64,000 nucleotides of DNA from Hysterangium stoloniferum (taxonomy: Eukaryota > Basidiomycota > Agaricomycetes > Hysterangiales > Hysterangiaceae): the NCBI GenBank assembly GCA_015178975.1, contig WHVD01000110.1, forward strand, positions 62,001 to 126,000, given 5' to 3'. The notes beneath the pieces are model-generated. The model did not search any database, was not told where the DNA came from, and was given only the letters and a program-made list of their open reading frames with translations. Below are positions 19,390 to 31,900 of the stretch, piece by piece (the stretch's first letter is position 1; each line of letters begins with the position of its first letter). The position numbers were made by a program, and so were the translations under genes.

Positions 19390-20354
19390 CTATTCATCTA
19401 CATTTATGGGACTGTGTTTTTTCCCCACCTCCTCAGCCATCTCCTCAGGGAGCTCCATGACCTCTGCAGCAACCCCGTCCTCATCCGACCCGGCATCCTT
19501 GGAACTCCCGACTTGCGGCTCTTCATATATATAGCCACCATACTCCACCAGGAACTTCCAAAACTCCTTGCAGAGTCCGCAAAGTTCCTTTGCCACCACA
19601 ATCTGGACCTTGTTGCTCTTCCGGAGCAACTCATTTTGGGCCTCTATGCCCTCAGCGATCCGTCCCAGGACCTCATCCAACCTGGAAAACCCGTCCAACA
19701 CGCTAATGTCTCGCGCCCCAGACCCTGTGGCCTGCTCGTGTACCAAAGAGCACCTTGCTTTGAGGTACACACATTGGTAGCAGCCAGGACCCTGCCCAGA
19801 CTTTCAGTTGCATTCAGTGTTTGGGTCATTACAACCGGAACACTGCGGGTCGTTCCTTGTGGGTAGGTGGACTGGTGCCGCCTTCCTTGCCTTCTGTTGA
19901 TATGGTTAGTTCCCCAGATATCCCACGGACCCAAGACTTACCTTTTGGGAGCTCTCCAGCTCCCCCTCGGACTCCAACTCGACCTCTGTCACCTTGCACT
20001 GAAAATGACAAGTCAGTGAAAAGAAAAACAACAAGTTGATTTGGGACTTACCTTGCCTGCGGCAACTGCGGCTCTGTCTGCAGCCGCCCGTGCCTTCTCC
20101 ATGGCCACCTGTGCAGCCTCCTCCTCTTTTTCTTCTGCCTTGCAGCCTCTTCCTCCATGGCCAATGCTGCCTGGTACTCCCTGTCCAGGGCCTCCTCGGC
20201 CTCCCTGGCCTCCTTCTCTGCTTCCTCATGAAGTCAGCACTGTTCCTCTCATTGCACCAAAATTTGGGCTGCACTGAGAGGTGCCCGATATGGAGTGCCC
20301 ATGGAGGGCCCAGCAGTCGGCATAGGTCTTCTTGGCATTGGTTTTGGTCCCATA
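19390..20354 (-). pseudogene. Antisense accessory gene of chromovirus copy 2, Zn2Cys6-like
   Basis: Counterpart of 6103-7085 at the same position and orientation relative to pol. The ATG codon is 20354-20352 (MGPKP...), with a TATA motif at 20401-20412. The second intron keeps its gtaagt donor and caacag acceptor. The six cysteines have the same spacing (codons 19842 to 19750), but a TGA stands between the third and fourth. The C-terminal part GRIAEGIEAQNELLRKSNK and the KKHSPINVDE tail are well conserved. Conservation of start, introns, cysteine spacing and tail across two diverged copies argues for a once functional gene. Confidence 0.72.
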
Positions 20355-20548
20355 ATGGTGAAGATGGGGGTAATAAAGAAGAAGAAATTTTATTTTTCAA
20401 ATTTATATATAGGCTCATCGCGTCTGAACCTTACCTTCCAGATCACATGACTCTTTGACACATACGTGTAACTGACATGATTTTTGACACATGCGTGTAG
20501 CTGACAAGAACCTTATTGAGGTCTAGAGCCTCTTTGGGACTTCAGCAT

Positions 20549-20561
20549 AAAGGGAGGGTAC
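20549..20561 (+). other. Polypurine tract of copy 2
   Basis: aaagggagggtac lies directly before the 3' LTR start at 20562. Confidence 0.75.
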
Positions 20562-21399
20562 TGTTATGACTGGAAATCCCGCCAGACTCCAGGCACTAAC
20601 TTATATGCACCCATTGTCAGTTCACCGGAATTCTCACCGGACTCCATACATCAGACTTGTCTACGTTCATCTTTGTTACATTGTGTTTCAGTCACCAGAA
20701 AACCCACTGGACTCTGCCCCTGTCTATGTCTGACCTCATCCCACGTGTCAGTCACCGGACCCCACTCATAAAACCCGTCATCCCTCTAACAGAGCCCTGT
20801 TCCCGTTTTAGTCAAATGACCTGTCACAATTCAGACTCCACTCCTGCTCCGTTTCCCATTATTATGGTTTATGATTTGTCACAATTCGGACTCCACTCCA
20901 TTCTGTCCCATTCCTAACACCAAATTTGGTGTTTACTATTCCTGTTTTATGTTTTGCTAGTTTCGTTTCACTATTACTGGATTTGGTATGTCATTCACTC
21001 CACGGTCTATTTAAACTGGCAGATGTTGTACATACAATCCAGTCAGAAAATTGGCTTAGATTCCCCACAGTAATCTAATACATTTTCTGCTCTAAACTCC
21101 TACTTGAATTACACCACTCACGCTAGTCAGAGCCCACGGGCTCTGGTGCATCTATCTTTCTTATTTATCTCAACTCACGACCTCTCGACCCACGACCTCC
21201 AACCCACGACCTCCAACCCATGACCTCCAACCCATGACCCCTCGACCCACGAACCCCACCCAGACTCCCTGGGATTCCCATCTTCCTGTCTGAAATTGGA
21301 CAACATGATCTCGCGAGGGTGCAGCCTATAAGCTGAAGCCAAGTCCTACCGGATATTCCACAGGTTTCTCTGGAAACCCGCTGTGTACGTACCCTAACA
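20562..21399 (+). repeat. 3' LTR of chromovirus copy 2 (838 bp)
   Basis: It runs from tgttatgactgg to gtaccctaaca. It contains the TATA-like region (21006-21015), the transcript start motif agtcagaaaat (21041-21051) and a decayed minisatellite of acctccaacccacg units (about 21175-21245). Confidence 0.9.
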
Positions 21400-22470
21400 C
21401 AAGTCATGTATAAACACTATCTGAAACAGCTGAGACAGCACTTAAACCTCAACTTGGACTTAGGTTGCATGTCAGGGTTTCTAGATAAAAATGTCACTGT
21501 CTTTAAGCATCTAGTGTGCCCACAGGTATACATACATACAGCTTTGAACTAATGTAAGATGGGATATTCTTTGAATATCTTAATTGAAACATATCAAAAA
21601 AAAATAGGAAAAATTAGAATAAAATATTAACTGGGCAAGAAGAGAAAATATGTAAGTGTAGAAATAATAGAAGATCACACCTACTCCCTCACAACATGTG
21701 TCTATAGTTAAAACTCTTGTGAATCTATCTCTTCCCCATCAGTGTCAGTGTCAGTGTCTATGTCTGTGCACTCTGGTGTACTCAATCTCCTCTGTCTATC
21801 ATTCTAACAAAAACCTTTATTGTAGAGCTTGGCTTGAGCTACATATAATGATTCTGTCACAGATTAAAGGTGCATTTAATATATTTGGTAATATCATGAT
21901 ATTCAAGATGCTGAAATTCTTAAATCTCATTTCCATGTTTGGGCACTAGTATATGAGGGTGAAGAGATACGAAAGTTTTGAAGAATATTTTCTATGTGGC
22001 CCAGGTTTTGTTGGAAATGGTGATGAAACACCCGCCTCTTTAGGGGCGGTTCACCCCTCTCCTACTTTATCCTTGAAAATGCAATTGTGAACCATGTTTT
22101 TGAGGCTAATGCATAATTTATCCATATACACCTAAACTATCACCAAACCTATCATGTCAGAAGGTGACTCACTAACTAACACATTGATTGACACACAAGT
22201 ACTTCTATTACAAGTTTATAAAACCTTGTGGATTGTGTATTTATAATAAGTCAACTCATATTATTTTCAATAGGTTTTGCCATTCAGAGCCCGGACATTT
22301 CAAATGTATCAATAGGAACTAATATATAACTGGTTTGAGCATCTTATTTAAATTTGAAACCGGCACGTTTCTCTCCTTGTTGAAAGCGGAGTCAAACTAT
22401 TAAGCGGCATTACTACGTATCTACTTCTAACTAATACGGAGCTCGGGCTGTCCCCGCTGTTTCTTGCACA
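21400..22470. other. Degraded LTR-like sequence, then promoter region of the deacetylase gene
   Basis: About 21420-21720 resembles reversed LTR A (gttctaa-like core, cacaggtatacatac, ctttgaactaatg, ggatattctttgaatat) but is too diverged for exact ends. From about 21950 to 22470 I see no coding sequence; this should hold the promoter of the gene starting at 22471. Confidence 0.45.
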
Positions 22471-24177
22471 ATGAATGTAGTCCACTCTGACGATTGTCTT
22501 CTTCATAATCCTGAATATGAGACGCTATCTGGCACACGAGTCCCCTATTTGGAGTCTCCCAAACGTTATGCGCATATTAGAAAGGCTCTATCAACTCCTG
22601 TCAATGATGATCGTGGCGAGTTTGTGAAGCTATTCAACTTTGTAGAAGGAGATAAAACGCTTTCCGTTGGGGATCACATTCTCTCGGTTTGTCTGCATCT
22701 GGATCTGGGAATTTATCGACTATAAAACTACAGGTTCATTCCCGGGCATATATGACCTATGTTGAAAATGCCTACGATGAATGGATCCAAGACGGAGGCG
22801 ACAGAGTATTTAATTTTCCTTCAATAATTATTTACATCCAAATTGCCACATCGTATTTAGGACGCTGTCATACCCGATACATTTTTGCACCACAAGCTTA
22901 AGCACTTCAAAGGCGACGTCGATGTTTCTGCTTTACGCCCGATTGCGAAAGCTGGTGAGTCTCTCATACTTACGACATATACCTTTACTGAGAAAGTCTT
23001 TCCCTTACTTTGGCCCAAAGGCGTGTACTGGTATGTAGGCGGTTTTCTGCCGGTGAATGATATTATTGATCTTGTTGGACGCCAAGTTTCGATCTCAGCA
23101 CTCCAATCACGGCAGGTTAATAAATCTCATCGCTGGTTGAATTACCACAATTTATTTGGCGTCACAGATACCTATAAATCAGCCATCAGCGCCGTTCGTG
23201 TGGCATTGACCGCTTCTCAAATTCTTGCAAGAGAATCAAGGGAGGCACAGGAGACTGTCACAGGCCGACCTCTTGGAGTATTCGCACTTTGGTCATCAAA
23301 ATAGTAGTCTTATTTCGCACGTTTTGCTGACATGGAAATGTTTTTCAGTCGTCCACCAGGACATCATGCAGGAGTAGCAATATGTGGGGGATATTGCTTC
23401 TTCAATAATGTGGCCATCGCAGCGCGCTTTTTGCAAACTGAGGAACGATTTCAACCTCTGTCTAAAGCCACCCTTAAAATTGCAATATTGGACATCGATT
23501 ACCATCATGGCAATGGCAGTATGGCGTTTTCCTGTCAGCTTGGATCATCTCACCAACGTGACCAACAGCCCAAGAGATATTTTATCAAGATTCTTCAGTC
23601 TTTTACGTGTCTATCCATGCAGCTCAAGATTATCCATGCAAGTTTTTTTGATCTTTCGTGTCTAATGGTGTCTATAACTCCGTTCAGACTATACCGGAGC
23701 AGAGGACGAACAAGGTGAGGGAGAAGGCTATGGCTATAATTTGAACATTCCTCTACCGAGAGTTTCCACGGGTGATGAGGAATATTACAGCGCATTGCTA
23801 AACGCTTTGAAGAAGATTACTGAGTACGATCCTTTTTACGTGATTGTCAGGTACTTGAACTGTGGTGAACAACAACGGGTGTATGTATCACTCAGACTCT
23901 CTCTTCATTAGCTTAGGCGTGGATACGTACAAGGACGATCCTATATGTGAATTCAATCTTACGAAAAATGGATATCTACGAATCGGACAAGCCATAGCTA
24001 CCTTGAAAAGGCCTACGCTGTTCGTTATGGAGGGGTGAGCGTCCGTTTTGACAGCTTGTATTGAATTATTCTGAACCTTGTTTCGCTCTGTTCGAAAGGG
24101 GATACCATTTGCCTACAATAGGAGCAAATGTCAGGGAAATCCTTCAGAGTTTTATGAAGCAGCCACACGTTAAATGA
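22471..24177 (+). CDS. HDAC-like deacetylase / acetylpolyamine amidohydrolase family
   Basis: The spliced product is a zinc-dependent amidohydrolase of the class II HDAC-like group, enzymes that remove acetyl groups from lysines or polyamines. Visible motifs in order: an N-terminal HNPEYE...[35 protein letters not shown] with the catalytic His pair; DIDYHHGNG with zinc-binding Asp and His; [11 protein letters not shown] with the second zinc Asp; and GGYHLPTIG with the transition-state Tyr. About nine short introns fit the frame, for example tcg|gtttgt...ctacag|gttcat near 22688 and cttg... gtcatc...ttcag near 23295-23349. The reading then ends at tga 24175-24177. Every key residue is present and no lesion was seen. 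Substrate (histone, tubulin or polyamine) cannot be decided. Confidence 0.85.
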
Positions 24178-27100
24178 AGGCTTAGTCGCTATCCGGACTC
24201 GCATATACTGTAATATTATCAGTCTTGTCCCCCGAATCGAGTGTGCGGAACCCATAGGGATTTTGTCATCAAATCAAATGATGTTATATATAGCCAAATA
24301 GGACAACCGCTAGAAATATCTTCGCAGACATGTTCCCTATTTACCTGGCAGGTTCTCCTGCGTCCAAGTTGGCACAGCGGGTCTGCGGGATGTTTTCAAC
24401 GAAAACTACCGCTAAATTCAGATTTTTTAACACTTTTGTTGTGCCAGAGCAAAGCCTTAAGCATACTTTTAGGAATTATATTCGGGATGACGTCTCACGA
24501 TTGCAATTGTGCCTCATCGTCAACAGTAAACTCCGAGTTTCCGCTCCGAGAATTCATTTTAAAATTGAACACTGTAATTTAGGCCAAGTATGCTGATTAA
24601 TGTGAAATGATTTATTAAGCAGTATTTTTTCGAGTACATTATAGTGTTCTGAGAGCTTAATGGGGTTGTTTCATGAGCATCACTGGTGTGTTTATCTTTC
24701 AATTGGTTGTTCCGTTCAGTGTCAACACTTACCTGGTATATAAAGACTACTTCTCATAGATCTGCCGTCATTATAATCACTATAGTGCCCTTGTCTATTT
24801 ATTCAGTTTGTTGTTAATCGCCTGCTCGATATTCGGCAGGATTGTTGGGGATTTTGAACCCTTATCTAATGTATTGGACGAAGCGTGATAACCTTTGACC
24901 AACCATTTGGACGTACAGGTTGGGTCATCTTCTAATGGTTCGCAACCACCTTCAGGTCGTTTTAATCATGTTGGATAATCCTCAGGCTGAAAGTTATGGT
25001 AGAATGATATAGATGATGTTAACTAGCTCAATGAAAGAACATCACAGCATCAGGGATTTGGGAATGTCTACACCCATTATGTAGACTCCCTAGATCTATA
25101 GTAAGCTTTTATACCGACTATTAAATAGGATCTCGCGAAAGTAGGGTGTCTAGCCGAGCTAGCTAGCTGCTCTCCTAGATGGCTCTAGACATTATAGATG
25201 GCATACTTACTGATCTTCCCACTTTCCTGATGAGAGCTGCACTTTTGAACAACTACTCATAGTCAACCCGTCCGTTACCACATGCCGTCGATAAGGAGGA
25301 CGGGCGGTGTCGTTCTATTTCCCAGGAATAGTGTGATTACGTACATCCTTAGATGTTATCGCTCTCAATGCCCAGAGGTGTGCATCGAGACCCATTAGAA
25401 TATTTTCAGGTTAGACGGGACTTTCAATGAACAATATAATAAGACTTGTTCAATTTTTCATCGAATCGAATTCCGCTCAAAGTGGATGTTATGAGTAAGA
25501 CTCGATCGGAAGTAATTAATATTGTCCAAAGGGTATCATAACGCCACGGTTATCTTATCCGTGTGCCGAAAGAAGAGGACATTTAAAAGCTCAGGAAAAC
25601 TGTGACCTGAGAGGCATGTGAGCATATCAGCTGTGAGCAGCTTCGGAACTACTAGTGCTTACCTTGTACTTACCATGCCGGTAAATGCTACCCCATGCTG
25701 TGTTAGCGCGTTTTCGAGAAGTGTAATCTTAAAGTCTGGAACACTTAAATGCCTCGAACACGTGTCGTAATACGTAACTATAGTGCGCTTCATAGCTTCT
25801 GTCCGAAAGCATAGAAAGAAGTGCGGGGTAGTGATTCAACTCAATTAATAGCTGCCCCCCACAGTGATGTTACTCGCTGTTCAATCAACTGTGGTACACT
25901 CGTAACCTACGGATGGCCCTTGCTGCGCATGGAAGATGGACTTTGAGGGTCTTGTTCTGACCAGAAGCACTGGAGTCACGATACATGCAGGCCCTGGCCA
26001 ACTTTTTTGAACAAATTGGTGAGTCACTTGCCTTTACAATTGACGCTGCGAGGTCGCTTCAGCATACTACAACGAAAGAAATCAAGGGACAGTACTAGTG
26101 TCTCTGGAGCGTACCGGCATAACACTTAATAGATTCACAATTGACATCTATGTGTGAACCAGCTATGCGCGACATATATGAGAAGACTTCGTCTCGTTAG
26201 GAGTAAACATACTCCCTGTTCCCTTGATTATTGAATTCATAAGGGACCGTAGGCTAAGGTAGAATCAGAATTAAACTGCCTTTGGTAATTTTATTCCCTA
26301 ATGGGTCGTTGATTGCTCCGCGTTTGAATTATACTAATGCGTTTCACTCGGACATTGGCCTCCGGGTCTGATTCGGGCTTGCCACCAGCGAAATATTTAG
26401 GTTAACCCAATTCACCAGACATCATTGGAACAAGGAGTAACTATGTTACACCCAATGGGTCTACGGTGCCTATACAGCTCGTTTAAAAGAGCAATCCAGC
26501 TCACCGAATGGCTTATATGAAAACAATACAAACCCATGGACAGGTCCGAAGGATGCGGAGTGAGCTGATAATGAAGGCGCAAGAGACATCCGTGTGGTGC
26601 TAGAGGTAAGTAAGTGCCCGACACCCGTTGTACTAGGCAATCATTGGCATCAATTAGTCAAGACTTGTCAGGGGAAGATATGTTCTGCAACTTCCCACTG
26701 CTCTCAGCCAGGGTAAATAGGCTTGACTTATGGATGAGTGCGATGGTGTGGCGATCATAAAGGAGAGGAGGTATTCTCATGTGCCCTGATATAAATCTGG
26801 AATAATTAACACTTGAAAATAATTTCATGAAATACTGATATTAGATTTTCAGCAGCTTAACGGCCATCAAAAGAGCTTAAGTTGCAGACTGAGAACGACC
26901 CCTTAGACTAAATAGACCCTATTTTACGGTGTTATTTACGCCATGGCCAGCCCATCTGGTAACTCGGAAGCGCCACATTCATAGAAGGAAATAATATACG
27001 CCGAAACTAAACAACGAAGGAGACGACAATGACGCAAGTGAATGATGGGTGCGGTATCAACGAGGATAGCGATGAGCAAGGCTCATATGGATGGCGGCGA

Positions 27101-27559
27101 TGGAATGTGGAGCGCCGTAGAGTTCGAAGCGATTTAAAGCTCCGACAGCTGTCACTGTGTAGTTGATCCCAAGCTGATCCTTTCAAGGATAGCTCGTACC
27201 CTCTGCTACTTTGAGTTTTTAACGACCAGGCGACACCGCAAGAATTTAAATTAATGCCGAGTAGTCCGAAATTTATAGAGGGCTCGAACTTGGTGGATCT
27301 TTGCTGTACTCATTCCGACTTCGGAAGCGAATCTTATATTCCGGCAAGCGAACTGCTATGTCGTCATCTTTGTTGTTGGATCCAGATTTCAAAGTGGAGC
27401 CATCCAGAACTTGTCCTGATCCCAATTAAAGGGATAATTTACTCATGACCTCATCGAAGACTTTTTCAATTCCTCCCTATCCTTCAAATAGATGGCCCGA
27501 TCGCGCTCAAGCCACCCCGTCGTTACCAGCCCCTCCTCATCTGTTCCACTCTCCCACAG
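24178..27559. other. 3.4-kb gene-poor stretch
   Basis: It holds only short chance open frames and no recognisable repeat termini, tRNA or protein motif. Frames at about 24241-24596 do not resemble a known family. The last few hundred bases should contain the promoter of the TEA-domain gene. Confidence 0.45.
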
Positions 27560-28990
27560 ATGTCTCGTGGTTCGACAAAGGCTTCTTCTTCAAGACGTTT
27601 TTCTGAAGATAGATTTTCATCCCATGTTCAAGCTCACGATGCTACGTCTCATAAAAATATTATTTCGCAATCATGCCTTGATTCTGTCATTCCTTTCAAT
27701 TTACCCCCGCGTCGCTCTATGAAGATGCTCAAAGATGGTTCAGATTTTGTCTGGCCGGATGCTGCCCACACATTGTTCGTTAAAGGTCAGTGACATATCC
27801 TTCTACCCCTAGTCAAACTCTCGTCCGATCCACCACCCCATAGGTCTTCAAGCTTGGAAAGTTTTGACGATCGGAAGCAAACGAACGCGTGCCCCAAGAG
27901 GGGAAGGCAAAACGGATTTCTTAGTCCGATACCTGAAAAGCCACGGTGTCGAGCGGACAAAGAAACAAGTGGCCTCTCACTTGTAAGTAGTATATTATTT
28001 ATATCCTCACCTCCTGGTGCTACTTTCCGAACAGACAGGTGCTTCGAACTGAGTGGCGGAATTTGGACAGTAAGCTTCATAGTCACATCGGTCAATTTCC
28101 AATTTTAACGCTTAAAACAAGATCCCGTACTACTCAGTCTGGTAGATGAGACTCACACTCGGTCACTTTCCGAGCCATCCCTCCCCTCTCCTTCTATTTC
28201 CTTGGATTCTGGTTCTCCCGATCCTAACGAAGACACTGCCATGAGCGACCACCACTTTCAACTTCAACATTCTTCAAATTTGCAATCAGCGTCTCCGCAC
28301 AACCCAGAGCACGATATCTACATATCTCGTCCACAGTCTTTGCGAACGACCATGTCCGAAGTTCCCCTTCGTGTCCAGTCGACGCCAGACATACTCTGGC
28401 AATTAGACACCTATTCTTGGAGCAACTCTCCCGGTCAGTTTACTTCGCAACAAGCTGGCATATTTCACCAATCACCTATCCGAAATTCTCCCCAAGCGTC
28501 TTTCCATGCTTCTTCGCAATCCACACGGCCTATGCGGCCCTCTGTCCAAAATCACGGCCCTCATGTAGCCTATATTAATGCATTTTCTCTTTCCTCCCCT
28601 CAACAGCACTCCCAGTCGCCTACAGAATTGAATTCCCTTCCGCCACTGCCAGCATCTACATCGAGTGCGCAGGCTTCCACGTCTTTTATGACCATGCCTT
28701 CATCCTATAATACGTATTCTGGGTTGCCATCTTACCCAAGTTCACAGCAGTCGACCTCAGGTGGCTACGATAGAGCGAGCATGGCCTTTGGTGCCGAGCC
28801 CTACCACCCGCATTACAGCCAGGGAGGTAACCCACACCTAGTGGATTCGGCGAACAACTTGGGATCTGGTGGAACCGCATCATACGATATCATAGAGCCC
28901 CATATGTTTCCCAGTGCACAGCAGGCCTCTCAATCCCAGTGGGGTCCTTCAACTACCACCCCTCGGCGCAGACCCAGTCATCCTCAATAG
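27560..28990 (+). CDS. TEA/ATTS-domain transcription factor
   Basis: The N-terminal 60 residues are Ser/basic-rich. The TEA domain follows: VWPDAAHTLFVKG, then after an intron (from 27786) GLQAWKVLTIGSKRTRAPRG with KTDFLVRYLKSHG, and the recognition-helix part RTKKQVASHLQVL completed across the intron at about 27984-28034. The domain ends RTEWRNLD. TEA proteins (AbaA, Tec1, TEF-1) bind CATTCC-like sites and control development or morphogenesis. Downstream is a long Ser/Gln/Pro-rich activation-like region to a tag at 28988-28990. Start at 27560 was chosen because it is in frame with the domain; an ATG at 27492 is out of frame. The true C-terminus may lie further on (an open stretch follows at 28991-29188). 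Confidence 0.78.
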
Positions 28991-31900
28991 GATGTTGAAA
29001 CCCGGCTTTTTCAATGTATAGTCTGGATTGGAAGAATGATACCGTTAACATTTTACCGCCATACACGACCTGTTCACTACTCTCACATTCCCCCATCAAT
29101 TGTACAAATACCATCACGGACTCCGGCATACGCATTTCCCAATAATCTAGAATTATTGGTCGAGATCCGCGAGTGCTGTTAGCTGTCGCAGGCTTGACCA
29201 TCCGCTTGCCAGCGGACAATGGTCGCACCCAAATCCTTCCTCTCTTTCTTGACTTGGCTGGGTCAACTTCAAGATTAGACTATATCTCGTGGAGGTAGAG
29301 CTTCCGCAATTATTCCCCAGTCAGCGGCATGTTCCAACCATGCAGAGCCAACTTAATCAACGTGTCTCACTCCTCTGCACACCGCCTGGGTCGGATGCAC
29401 CACCTCGCATACTATAAGTTCGCATCTTGCGCTGGCCTAATTTCATGATACCCCACACGACTGAGCAACGGATGGGAAGCATCCGCTATATCCTTTTAGG
29501 ATGCGTGTTAAGTGTTGTATCAGTCAACAACACCCCATGTCATTGTATCGCCTTGGGTATCTTTATTGTCGCCTCCCGTTTCTCTGAGATATGTAGCATC
29601 ATTTTGCTCATCTGGGGTTTGAGGGGTTTACTCGATAAGCCAATGATATTTATGATATTCACGTAGAACGTAACATGACCAGGTGGATTCTCACCTTCCT
29701 ATATCTGCAACATGCAAGACTGCTGCAAGCGCAAGTCTCCTTTCTTTGCAAGTTGTTGTAATCCACTTGCTGTGTACTCCACAACAATGAAATATTTACT
29801 TACGATCCGTTCATCAGGCTAAACGGCTTTTTGAACTCCGCGACATCTTCAGCATTTCTTAAGCCGCGTAAACACATTTAGAATTATTCAGTCTGGAAGG
29901 ATTTCCTTGGTAAATGCTAAATCCGTTAATAAAAGGCACGCTTGAACGCAAATCCTTGCACAGCCCGCAGCAGGACATGGGATATATGCTTCTGGATACT
30001 CGAGTTCCAATGAATAGATTGGGGTGGGGTAGACCAAATCAAGCGAGTCTCCACTTTCTGAATCTCAGTGCTCGATGAACCATATTTCTGACTTGAATTG
30101 ACTCCCGGAAGCATCTGTCACAGACATCACTTCCACGCAGCTGTCCGACACCTCGACGTCCCCCGAAGGGACGAGGCTTTGTAAAGGTAATTGTGTACAA
30201 TCACATTTAACGTGTTGGAGGTGAGAGGGAGCCTGGAATCTCGAAGTCACGGCTGTGCTGCTGCGCAGCGGGACGAGGAAGATCAAGTAGGAAAGCCTTC
30301 TTGCCTCATTAATCTCCGAGTATCGAAAGGTCTTCTCCCATTTACTATCATCAACGGTGAGTATATAAGAATTATAGCTCTAACGTCTTCTATGTGTTCT
30401 TTACGTCTCACGCTTGGGTAACCTCGACGGGGAAATTCACAACCGCGTCCCTGTCGCGTCAAGCGAGCGACAATTTTGTTGATTGACAGGATGGTTCGAC
30501 GGGACTTACTTTTCTGTGCCTTTGTTGGTCTTCAATTTTCCGAACGTACGGCTTCACGTACAATGTGATTACTTCCTATCTTACTTTCATCATCTCACAC
30601 TCCCACCGGGTTGTTAAAGTTCACTCGAAGTGTGAAGATCGAATGGTAGTGCCTATGTTCAATCGATTATGTCGAAATAATGTTCTTGCATTGATATGGA
30701 TTGTACGTTGATACGCCTCGTTTGCCGCGGGACAGCTTTGACCCTCTGTCCTGGTTATTCTTCTTTACCGTAATGCCCTTTTAAAACCCCTCTACTGGAG
30801 CACCCCGTGTAGTATTAATGTGTTCTTTCTGCCGTTTGAGAGTGCCCTGTGAACTTCAAGTCACCTTGATTTTTTTTTTATCGTCGAGTCTCATCGATGT
30901 CCCCCTGTCGGACACCACATAGCTGATATACCTAAATGCTCGGATTACATGGCCAAATTCTATTATCATTTTTTTTCCCTTTGAAAGTTTGAGGTAGTCG
31001 CTCGAAACGTACACTAGAGGGCTGCGGTAACCTGCGAATCCATGGTCACGTAGTCAATTTTAGAAAGGGTCTGGAATATGTTAGGTATATAAACGTTCAT
31101 ATCATTTTTGAGGGAACCGAAAAATGCAAATCGGTAAAAATATTTACTTAGGACTACCTGAAGAGTGCCATGGTTGGAGATGTCAGTGGCCTCTCCATGA
31201 AAGATTTCTACAAGGAACAAGTGTTATCATAGTGATTTTGACACTCACTCCCAGGCGGCAAATGTGGACGGTATCGAGACCTAGAATCAATCAAAAGGGA
31301 CGACAGGTGGTGCCTCTTTTCATATCCATCAGTATATATTTTTGTGCTTCTGCCTACCTTACGGTTGAACCTAAAGTTTAGCTATCGGGTGCTCACAACT
31401 GGTTCTGGGACAACGATTCCTTCCTTCACTTTCCCCCTTACAGCCCTCAAGTTCGAATTAACGAATGCAGTCTCATCAACCAATGTGCAGAGTTCGACGC
31501 ACCCAGCGATCTCCTTATAGTTAAAATATTCTTTTCCTTCATTTGTCTCTGGCTTAACTGTATCCAATTTATGCTGGCGTAATGATGGGCCACTAAAGGA
31601 TGAGGTCGTGTGGGTTCCGGCTTCGCGATCGTGTCAAAGAAGTGCACATCCCATCCCCTACGGCAGTGGCGCATCTGGATACTTTGGCACAGCATGGTTA
31701 GTTCTGGTGATTATATCGTATAGATTTGAATGTTGATGACATGTGGCCTTTTTTTAGAGGTATCTCTTTGGATGCCTCGTGCCGGGCAAGCTGTCAAACA
31801 GAATTGTGGTGGATGAAGCCAACGTCTGAAGTAGGATGGTACGTTTAAGATACAATGATTATTGCATCACTGCATCACTGGGCATCCATGGCATTACCAG

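Larger units (their letters stand above)
13487..21399 (+). mobile_element. Ty3/gypsy chromovirus, family D copy 2 (decayed)
   Basis: Same family and gene order as copy 1 but on the plus strand, so the two copies stand 5' end to 5' end. Only the last 80 bp of the 5' LTR remain. The 3' LTR (20562-21399) is complete. The coding part carries many stops and indels and a 642-bp solo LTR in integrase. Relative to copy 1 many CpG sites appear as TpG or CpA (for example tccgtgg to tccatgg), which points to an older copy that has undergone CpG deamination. Confidence 0.92.

Noticed and set aside
24241-24596. Two overlapping frames of 88 and 113 codons after the deacetylase gene
   Set aside because: No recognised family, no splice continuity and no ATG context; not supported as genes.
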